From Oscillospiraceae bacterium (GTDB taxonomy: Bacteria; Bacillota; Clostridia; Oscillospirales; Oscillospiraceae): a DNA stretch of 5,125 nucleotides. This document shows, in pieces, positions 1 through 5,125 of the stretch (within the stretch, counting starts at the first letter, position 1; each line of letters starts with the position of its first letter). Made by a program: the position numbers and the translations under genes. The notes beneath the pieces are model-generated. The model worked only from the letters and a program-made list of their open reading frames with translations. It ran no database searches and was not told where the DNA came from. The DNA lies in the NCBI GenBank assembly GCA_017936205.1, contig JAGBGB010000298.1:1-5125 (forward strand), in the 5' to 3' direction.

Positions 1-1434
1 TACGGTGCTGCTGTCATCCTTGATATAATACAAGTGAATATTGGGCCTGGATCCAATGCAGTTACGGAACTTCACCCTAAGCTGTACCAGATCCTCCTCT
101 CCCGGGAAGTAGGTCAGGGGCATAGTTGACAGTGCATTTCCCCCCGTAGTGGTCTGTGTATAGGGACCGCTGCTGCCCTGAGGGATGCCGATGCACAGAG
201 CCTCCTCCTTTATCACAGGATCCTCTGCACGAATGGGATTCACTCCCCAGAAGCCTTGGTCAAAGTTATGTCCTCCATAGGTCTTCCTGCCATATCGTTC
301 CCCTGCTTCCTCACTGTTATCGAAGCCGAAGTACAGTCGATCCCCAATAGGGAAGGATTCCTCGGGACCTACATAGATGTAATCTATGATCACCTTAGAA
401 AGACCCGTGCCATCGTCTGTTAGATCGGAAATCGTAAGTCGGATCGAATTGATGCACTCTGCATTGCCAAAAAGCTCTGACACAGGGAAGCTGACCACGA
501 CATATTCCCCGGACAAAACAGCTTCCTCCGTCATACACCCATAGGAATTGTCATTGGTTACATCCTCCATATCATCCCGAATGTAAAACAGAGATATGCG
601 AGGATTCTCCGTAGTGGGAGCACAGTGCTCAAAACGGAGGCGAACCTGCACTTGATTCTCCGGATGAGGTATGTAGTATAGAGGCTTGGCTGTGAGACTA
701 TTGCTAAAATCCGAGGTCTGAACATAACTAAAAGCATTGTTGTCCTTAATATGGAAGGACAGGGTTCCCGTATCATTTTCAATCACGGGGCGATCCGTGC
801 GGTTGTAATTATACCACCAGCACTCCAGATCGAAGGGATACCCACCGTATGCCTCCTGCGCATATCGTTCCCTGTCTTTGGTCAGATTAGAAAAGTTAAA
901 GTAAAGATACTGTGCAGTCTTGGCCTTTTGAGAGGGGGCGTTCTCTACAGGGCCCAGATAGATATAGTCCACCTCATAGACTCCCGTGATCTGATCCTCG
1001 GAGCCCAAATGGAGCATATCCAAACGGAGAGCGTCAATGGTCTTGCCTATATATTCTGCCCCGGTCAGGAAAGGCAGCACAATGGTTTGATAGCGACCTG
1101 TGGCATGATCCAGTGTCAGGTTCTTGCAGGAGTATCCCTCGGAATAGCCGGCGGTATTCCGATCCCGGAAGAACACCTGCACCCCTGTAGCCTCTCCCAC
1201 TGAAAGGGTAGTCTTCATCCGCAATTCAATAATGTCCCCTGCCTTGATGGTATAGCCCAGGTTCTCTGCCTTGGTGTTCATTCTCGCATTGGGATCTCCA
1301 CCGGAGATCGTGCCGAAAAGGATCCCCTTCCCCTGATCTACCTCTGCGGTCACACGGAGACCGTCCCACTGTGCTGTCCGGGATGCCATTTCTCCTCTGT
1401 TGAAGTCCAGAAGCACATAGGCAGCCTTAACCAA
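1..1434 (-). repeat. Tandem C-terminal jelly-roll-like modules in the lyase, period about 190 residues
   Basis: Three related segments follow the catalytic part. The first (about residues 985-1149) begins V-L-L-D-F-N and ends V-D-Y-I-Y-L-G-P (1140-1147). The second (about 1150-1343) begins Y-L-Y-F-N-F, has Y-G-G at 1181-1183 and Y-I-R-D-D at 1269-1273, and ends I-D-Y-I-Y-V-G-P (1335-1342). The third begins L-Y-F-G-F-D, has Y-G-G at 1371-1373 and Y-I-K-D-D at 1455-1459, and is then cut by the window edge. Equivalent motifs are 186-195 residues apart in modules two and three. The first is shorter and more diverged. The ending strand resembles the last strand of CBM-type jelly rolls. I infer carbohydrate binding but do not recognise a named family. 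Confidence 0.75.
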
Positions 1435-4389
1435 GATCCGTCCGTCGGAATCCTGGGTAAAGGCTACTTCTTCCCCATTTAGGAAGGCCTTTTCTACCTT
1501 CTGCCCGGAGAAATACAGCTCGTAGACCGTTCCCTCTGCCTTGGGATCCCGGCTGTACAGGGAAAGAACACCATTTTCTAAGGAGGCAGACAGCTCTGTC
1601 AGAGCTTCACTGCTGCGTAGGAGGATCTCACCGTCTGCCGTCAGAGTATTGCCTCCCACGAGAGCGGCATAGTTCAGCTTCCCCTCCGGGCTTGCTGCAG
1701 CTACAGCTGTCAGGGCATTCGTCCTGTAGCTGCCAAAGCTCCGCTCCACAGGGGTATCCTCGAAGGAATGATAGTGGGTGAGCTTCCCTAAATTCGGCTT
1801 GCTGCTGTCTGCAATGGTAGCTTCCATGGCAAGGGCCTGGCTGTCTGTGGTATTGGCCATAGGCAGCTTCCGGGGCTGTACCGTAGCAGAAGCTCCACCG
1901 GGAACCGGGTACAGGAGGGTCTGATAGGTAATGGTCCCTGCCTTTTCCTGCTTGTATTGGAAATAGCCTGTAGGCGTTGCGGGAGCCGTTGCATCATAGC
2001 CGGTTTCTATGGTAGCGGTCATAGGATCGCTGCCTGCCGCCTGTGCAATGATCAGGTTGGCGCCATTGCTGTAAGCAGTGGATCCGGTGAGGTAGCTGTC
2101 CTTTTTTATGCTGCTGTTGGCATAGGGTGCACTATGCCAATTCTGGGTATAGCTGTGGATCCCCGTATCCTCGGGAACCACCTTGTCTGTTACCACCAGA
2201 ATGCTCCCCAGCTCCTTCAGGAAGGACACATCACGGCTGTGGTTGAAATTCGTTTTGTGATAGACGGCTGTGCTCTTGGTTCCCACTACCTGATAAGCAC
2301 TCTTACTCTTGTTGCTTGCAGTAGACCAGGAGGTAATGGCAGAAAAGCTGTCGTTTCCCGTAATTTGAATGTCTCCCATATTCTTTCCATCGTCTACCAT
2401 ATTCCCCAGTGTCTGGGAAATGCCGTCCATCTCAATGGTATTATGAGAGTGCGTTGCGTTCCGCTGGAAGGGGAAATGAGGATGCCCTCCATCATAAGAT
2501 GTGGTGCCTGTATCGGTCAAAAGGCTCCTGCCACCATAATAGAGAAGCAATGCCAGAGCATCCCGATGACTATGGCTGCCGGCACACTTGGCATTCATAA
2601 AGATCATGGAATCCGCTGTTCTCCACCCTGTTCGGTCTGTGACCACCTGAATGCCATCGTATTGTGCCATGGTATCCATAGGCAGTCCCTTGGCGCGATT
2701 CTGATAGTATTCCAGATACATGGCAAGCTCCTCTTGCCGCTCTCGGTTGGTGAGACTGGACAGAGTCGTATTGACCGGGCTCAGGGCTGCCACAGGACCA
2801 CCGTCCCCCCAATAGGGCAGCCTCCCGTTAGGCAGGCTGCAATCTACCAGATACTTGGTAAGCTGCATCATCTTCCTGCTAAACAAGGCAGCATTCCCGG
2901 AGGTGTCTCCGAATTGATCCATGATCTTCTTTAACGCAGAGCACCAGGAGATCACTGCCCCGGGATATCCGAAGGTAACCTCGTTATAGCTGCCGTCTTC
3001 CTTAATAATGCCATTCATGGTCACAGCCAAACGAGCATCATAGACCTTTTTCCAGGAGGGGGCATCTGCAAACTCCGGGAAGTAGCTGAGCGCACTGTAG
3101 AAGCCCGTAAGATGCCACAAGCCCCAGTTGGTATAGGGCAAATTGCTCTTAGGCGTAGCATTGGCTCCCGTGAACAGGGTATAAGCACCTTGGTACTGAG
3201 CAGTCGTATCGTCATAGAGCCAAGAAAGGATCCGCACATTCTCGTCCGGAGTCAAATAGCCCCCTGTAACCAACTGCTTATAGATGGAAGGAAATTCGAT
3301 CAAGCGATTCGCAGGCTCAAGAGCTCTGTTTGCAGGAGTATTCTCTCCCCCGTCTGCAACAAAGTCCAGAACAAGCTCCTTCGCCTTCCTCATATAGCTG
3401 TCTCTGAGCGTCTGATCCTCCGTCTCGCTCCCTCGCAGGGTCAAGCCCCGGCACTCATAGAAGCGTGTATTGTAATTCAGCCATTCCGACGGGGTTCCTG
3501 CAGGCTTCTTCCAATCGAAGCCACCGGCCAGACCGTTATAGGAATAGTGTCCCACGGCATTGCCCTTTATGAGGCTGTCCCAGGTCAGGCTATTCTCGGA
3601 CCAATTGGTGCAGTAGCACTGGAACACCGCCAAATACAGAGACTCCTCCACAAGCACTCTGTCCGGGTTTCCGGGAGACCGCTTTGCATAGACCTTCAGC
3701 TTAGCAGTTCTGGCATCGGAGGGGATCTCAGCGGCGTTGAAGCGGACATAAGCACGCATGGTAGCGCCGGAATAAGGCAGTCCCTTTGCTGTGTCGGGCC
3801 AGTGCTTGGCATACATAACATTCATACCGCCGTAATTCATGCTCAGGTCCTTCCCCGGTCGCACAGAGGTATCCTCTATAGCGGTCAGAGTCTTGAGCAG
3901 CACGCCGTTGGAAGCATAAAGCTCCAACTGTGGCGGAGTCGAGCTCTCCGAAGTTGTAATGGCAACTCCATCCACTGTAGCATAGATCTGATCTAAAATA
4001 TAGATCCCGCTGAGATCGCTACCTAATCCCAGAGTATAGGGGCTGTAATCCGTTGCCGTGACCTCCACCCCGGAAAGATACTCCTCAGAGAAGCACCATA
4101 CATCGTTCATAGCCATAAACAGGCGGGAGTCTGTGGCACCCGTAGCGGAGCTTGCCTCAAGGTCTGCAAACTTCCCCTTATAGTAAGAAAGAAGCTGCTT
4201 CTTTGCCGTAGTGTAGTCTCCCTTTCCTACGGCGGACTTTACCTGCTCCAAACCCTTGATATTCAGGTTCAGCTTTCCGAAAAATTCTGCATCTGTCTCG
4301 AGGCTCACTCCACGCTCCGCCCCGGAAACAGGCATCAAGGAAATAAGCAGTCCACAGAGAAGTAAAACGCTAATCAATCGTCTTATCAT
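1..4389 (-). CDS. Secreted multi-modular heparinase II/III family polysaccharide lyase, C-terminus cut by window edge
   Basis: This frame is open for 1463 codons with no stop to the left edge; I checked every triplet. The ATG at 4389-4387 follows AAGGAGG with 7 bases between them. Residues 1-24 form a signal peptide (Arg3-Arg4, hydrophobic core, SPase I-type Ser22-Gly23-Ala24 before Glu25), so the protein is exported. Residues 33-70 look like the start of the heparinase II/III N-terminal domain; 165-290 are a DNRLRE/CBM96-like binding module; about 295-565 are an alpha/alpha toroid; about 575-870 are the heparinase II/III beta-sandwich; 985-1463 are repeated jelly-roll-like modules. Known members cleave uronic-acid-containing polysaccharides by beta-elimination. 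Candidate catalytic residues are Asn421, Tyr475 and His606. The protein is far longer than single-domain lyases (roughly 600-800 residues) because of the added modules. The family call is firm; the substrate is unknown. A wall anchor, SLH or dockerin domain could lie beyond the edge. Confidence 0.9.
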   Translation of the reverse strand, partial: MIRRLISVLLLCGLLISLMPVSGAERGVSLETDAEFFGKLNLNIKGLEQVKSAVGKGDYTTAKKQLLSYYKGKFADLEASSATGATDSRLFMAMNDVWCFSEEYLSGVEVTATDYSPYTLGLGSDLSGIYILDQIYATVDGVAITTSESSTPPQLELYASNGVLLKTLTAIEDTSVRPGKDLSMNYGGMNVMYAKHWPDTAKGLPYSGATMRAYVRFNAAEIPSDARTAKLKVYAKRSPGNPDRVLVEESLYLAVFQCYCTNWSENSLTWDSLIKGNAVGHYSYNGLAGGFDWKKPAGTPSEWLNYNTRFYECRGLTLRGSETEDQTLRDSYMRKAKELVLDFVADGGENTPANRALEPANRLIEFPSIYKQLVTGGYLTPDENVRILSWLYDDTTAQYQGAYTLFTGANATPKSNLPYTNWGLWHLTGFYSALSYFPEFADAPSWKKVYDARLAVTMNGIIKEDGSYNEVTFGYPGAVISWCSALKKIMDQFGDTSGNAALFSRKMMQLTKYLVDCSLPNGRLPYWGDGGPVAALSPVNTTLSSLTNRERQEELAMYLEYYQNRAKGLPMDTMAQYDGIQVVTDRTGWRTADSMIFMNAKCAGSHSHRDALALLLYYGGRSLLTDTGTTSYDGGHPHFPFQRNATHSHNTIEMDGISQTLGNMVDDGKNMGDIQITGNDSFSAITSWSTASNKSKSAYQVVGTKSTAVYHKTNFNHSRDVSFLKELGSILVVTDKVVPEDTGIHSYTQNWHSAPYANSSIKKDSYLTGSTAYSNGANLIIAQAAGSDPMTATIETGYDATAPATPTGYFQYKQEKAGTITYQTLLYPVPGGASATVQPRKLPMANTTDSQALAMEATIADSSKPNLGKLTHYHSFEDTPVERSFGSYRTNALTAVAAASPEGKLNYAALVGGNTLTADGEILLRSSEALTELSASLENGVLSLYSRDPKAEGTVYELYFSGQKVEKAFLNGEEVAFTQDSDGRILVKAAYVLLDFNRGEMASRTAQWDGLRVTAEVDQGKGILFGTISGGDPNARMNTKAENLGYTIKAGDIIELRMKTTLSVGEATGVQVFFRDRNTAGYSEGYSCKNLTLDHATGRYQTIVLPFLTGAEYIGKTIDALRLDMLHLGSEDQITGVYEVDYIYLGPVENAPSQKAKTAQYLYFNFSNLTKDRERYAQEAYGGYPFDLECWWYNYNRTDRPVIENDTGTLSFHIKDNNAFSYVQTSDFSNSLTAKPLYYIPHPENQVQVRLRFEHCAPTTENPRISLFYIRDDMEDVTNDNSYGCMTEEAVLSGEYVVVSFPVSELFGNAECINSIRLTISDLTDDGTGLSKVIIDYIYVGPEESFPIGDRLYFGFDNSEEAGERYGRKTYGGHNFDQGFWGVNPIRAEDPVIKEEALCIGIPQGSSGPYTQTTTGGNALSTMPLTYFPGEEDLVQLRVKFRNCIGSRPNIHLYYIKDDSSTV
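1780..3507 (-). other. Heparinase II/III catalytic core (alpha/alpha toroid plus beta-sandwich, about residues 295-870)
   Basis: The toroid half holds T-N-W-G at 420-423 and D-G-S-Y-N-E at 465-470, followed by Tyr475. The beta-sandwich half holds G-S-H-S-H-R-D at 604-610, L-L-T-D-T-G-T at 623-629, and N-A-T-H-S-H-N-T ending at Thr651, followed by M-D-G-x-S-Q. These match the hallmark G-H-x-H-x-D, D-x-G-T and H-N-T-x-x-x-D-G blocks of the heparinase II/III C-terminal domain. By position, Asn421 and Tyr475 correspond to the Asn/Tyr pair of heparinase III, and His606 to the catalytic His after the toroid. His608, Asp626 and His649 are candidates for the structural metal site known from heparinase II. 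The correspondences come from memory and motif spacing, not from an alignment. Confidence 0.8.
3520..3895 (-). other. DNRLRE/CBM96-like carbohydrate-binding module inside the lyase (about residues 165-290)
   Basis: The module shows the family's typical order of motifs. A leading Glu172-Asp173-Thr174 is followed by an N-Y-G-G turn at residues 185-188. The strand A-Y-V-R-F-N at 213-218 matches the usual y-l-r-F-d strand. A-K-L-K-V-Y at 229-234 matches the usual A-x-L-x-l-y strand. N-W-S-E-N-S-L-T-W at 262-270 matches the family signature W-s-E-s-t-l-T-W. Such domains are known as beta-sandwich accessory modules of secreted enzymes, and CBM96 members bind polysaccharides. Here it sits between the first helices of the lyase N-terminal domain and the toroid, so it appears to be an insertion rather than an end fusion. 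Boundaries are approximate. Confidence 0.75.
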
Positions 4390-4396
4390 AGTTCAT

Positions 4397-4403
4397 CCTC
4401 CTT
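4397..4403 (-). promoter_or_regulatory. Ribosome binding site AAGGAGG of the lyase gene
   Basis: The minus strand reads AAGGAGG, then 7 bases, then the ATG at 4389. This is a perfect Shine-Dalgarno sequence at optimal spacing and fixes the start. An ATG at 4396-4394 lies directly against the Shine-Dalgarno sequence and out of frame, so it is not the start. The whole gap between the upstream stop (TGA, 4414-4412) and this ATG is 22 bases. That leaves no room for a separate promoter or terminator, so the lyase was probably co-transcribed with the gene upstream. Confidence 0.9.
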
Positions 4404-4411
4404 AGGGTTAC

Positions 4412-4990
4412 TCACCCCATAAAGTAAGTTTTGGCACTGTCGGAATAGGCAAAGAGAGCCTTGCAGAGGGCACCGAGAGCGCCCTCTTTGTTGGCGCCGT
4501 AGGTGTCCGGGCTATATTGGAGAGTGCAGGACACAGGAGTGCTGCCTGCGAAGATCTGCACAGAGACCACAGTTCGAAGCTCTGCTGCCAACAGCGCATC
4601 TAAGGTGAAGGCATAGAGCATCCGATCCGGATTGTAAAGCTCGGGAGCCTCTAAGATCACGGTCTTAGCTGTGCCGTGGATGTCGGTGTAGCTGACCTTC
4701 AGGCTCAGCTCAGACAGATCACCCTTGTAATTGACAGGATCGAAGACGAACTTCAGAGCTACCTTGGATTCCAGATCCAGAGACTTACCTGCCCAGGTGA
4801 TGGGAGCATTGTCTATATCATTCAGCACTTTGTTGGTGTTGCCGAAGGTGACAGCCTCCATGTCGGACAGGTATGCCTTGTGAGCATCTGTCATATTGGC
4901 ATCTGCAAGGGCATTTGTGCGGTAGCTCTTGAAGATCTGCGCCTTGGTGCCATAGCGGAGCAGATCTGCACAGAGGGTCTTCAATGCCTC
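4412..4990 (-). pseudogene. 3' remnant of a gene for a helix/beta/helix surface-protein module, 5' end lost at a likely insertion
   Basis: The frame stays open from 5035 to the TGA at 4414-4412, but there is no ATG or GTG start. The only candidate is TTG at 4984, with no properly spaced Shine-Dalgarno sequence, and module-like sequence (E-A-L-K-T-L) begins before it. I therefore read the last 192 residues as a fragment. It starts with helix L-C-A-D-L-L-R-Y-G-T-K-A-Q (residues 6-18 of the fragment), continues with a beta-rich stretch of about 110 residues containing I-T-W-A-G and L-S-L-K-V-S-Y, and ends in a similar helix, L-C-K-A-L-F-A-Y-S-D-S-A-K-T-Y-F (175-190). From memory, modules of this Y-G-x-x-A-Q type occur at the C-termini of large secreted proteins of Clostridia; their function is not established. 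The fragment has no internal stops, so the break looks recent. It could instead be a real small gene using TTG, but I think this less likely. Confidence 0.6.
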
Positions 4991-5125
4991 GGGTCTGTCG
5001 GGGTGGTTTGTGTGAACCCTCTTAAAAAGTGAGACCTAAAAAAGCACAAACTACCCCTATCATTTCCCTTATCTCTCTAAGGTTATCGTCTAAGTATCTT
5101 TATCTCTGTATTCTTGTTGGGTAAA
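4991..5125. mobile_element. Probable end of an IS256/Mutator-type insertion sequence, continuing to the right
   Basis: On the plus strand the segment opens GGGTCTGTC and then, after a few bases, TTTGTGTGAAC (5007-5017). This two-block layout is what I recall for terminal inverted repeats of IS256-family elements: a G-rich start with TGTC, then TTGTGT followed by AAC. From about 5020 rightward the DNA is clearly AT-richer than the rest of the window and all three minus-strand frames have stops, so the upstream gene's coding sequence ends here. No transposase is visible. Minus-strand frames open at the right edge stop at 5090, 5083 or 5100, so at most a few C-terminal codons of a transposase could lie in the window. 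The identification rests only on the end sequence and the abrupt loss of coding sequence; the other end and the target duplication are outside the window. Confidence 0.5.
5000..5057. repeat. Imperfect inverted repeat with 13-base arms
   Basis: GGGGTGGTTTGTG at 5000-5012 pairs with CACAAACTACCCC at 5045-5057. Twelve positions are Watson-Crick pairs and one is G opposite T, which would be a G-U wobble in a plus-strand transcript. The arms are separated by 32 bases that include AAAAAGTGAG and AAAAAAG. The outer arm lies within the suspected insertion-sequence terminus and the inner arm is subterminal. It could fold as a hairpin in plus-strand RNA, or be a paired transposase-binding site. It has no T-run directly after the stem on either strand, so it is not a standard terminator. 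Confidence 0.6.

Noticed and set aside
751..1203. Open frame of 150 codons on the plus strand
   Set aside because: It is antisense to the C-terminal modules of the lyase and has no recognisable product.
1690..1722. The string S-Y-R-T-N-A-L occurs both in the lyase (residues 887-893) and in the upstream remnant (near 4911-4931)
   Set aside because: The flanking sequences and structural settings are unrelated, and the shared stretch is only seven residues, so I take it as chance rather than a duplication.
1957..2934. Open frame of 325 codons on the plus strand
   Set aside because: It lies wholly opposite the lyase catalytic region, whose minus-strand frame gives clear family motifs. The plus-strand translation is rich in Cys, His and Ile with no recognisable domain, as expected for an antisense shadow.
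3112..3996. Open frame of 294 codons on the plus strand
   Set aside because: It is antisense to the binding module and toroid of the lyase. I saw no ribosome binding site supporting it and no recognisable motif; it is an effect of codon bias on the opposite strand.
4351..4356. Possible lipoprotein signal (L-L-L-C-G at residues 9-13)
   Set aside because: The Cys lies in the middle of the hydrophobic core and is not preceded by a proper lipobox small residue. The S-G-A site at 22-24 fits ordinary signal peptidase I better.
4676..5032. Open frame of 118 codons on the plus strand
   Set aside because: It is antisense to the gene remnant and runs into the suspected insertion end. Its translation resembles no known protein.
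5000..5057. Inverted repeat as a rho-independent terminator
   Set aside because: The loop is 32 bases and neither strand has a T-run right after the stem, so it lacks the terminator layout.
5021..5063. Short frame from ATG at 5063 reading M-I-G-V-V-C-A-F-L-G-L-T-F
   Set aside because: It is only 13 codons in AT-rich DNA and overlaps the inverted repeat. The purine-rich AAGGGAA directly before it is too close to act as a ribosome binding site.

Overview
The window reads as a piece of chromosome from a Gram-positive anaerobe, most likely a gut or rumen clostridium (Bacillota, Clostridia). This is inferred from three things: a strong AAGGAGG ribosome binding site, a short clostridial-type signal peptide on a very large secreted carbohydrate-active protein, and a neighbouring fragment of a helix-plus-beta module that I associate with large surface proteins of Clostridia. 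No rRNA, tRNA or taxonomic marker gene is present, so the assignment is soft. All real coding sequence lies on the minus strand.

Positions 4389 down to 1 hold one uninterrupted reading frame of 1463 codons that leaves the window at the left edge without a stop. It encodes a secreted, multi-modular heparinase II/III-type polysaccharide lyase. From the N-terminus it has: a signal peptide; a short helical start of the lyase N-terminal domain; an inserted DNRLRE/CBM96-like carbohydrate-binding module (about residues 165-290); an alpha/alpha-toroid with candidate catalytic Asn421 and Tyr475; a heparinase II/III beta-sandwich with the H-x-H-x-D motif (His606, His608, Asp610), Asp626 and His649; and a C-terminal tail of related jelly-roll-like modules with a repeat period of about 190 residues. 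The last module is cut by the window edge.

Upstream on the same strand, 22 bases away, lies 4412-4990: the 3' end of another gene. It encodes the last 192 residues of a helix/beta/helix module and has no credible start. At its 5' side (4991 onward) the sequence changes to AT-richer, non-coding DNA whose first bases resemble the terminal inverted repeat of an IS256/Mutator-type insertion sequence. The simplest reading is that an insertion sequence, mostly outside the window to the right, interrupted this gene. A near-perfect 13-base inverted repeat lies just inside that end.

Together the two genes look like part of a locus for extracellular attack on an acidic polysaccharide (glycosaminoglycan, alginate-like or pectic; the substrate cannot be fixed from sequence alone). 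The lyase is probably still intact inside the window. The upstream gene appears broken, and any transcript of the lyase that began in or before that gene would now have to cross or start within the insertion.
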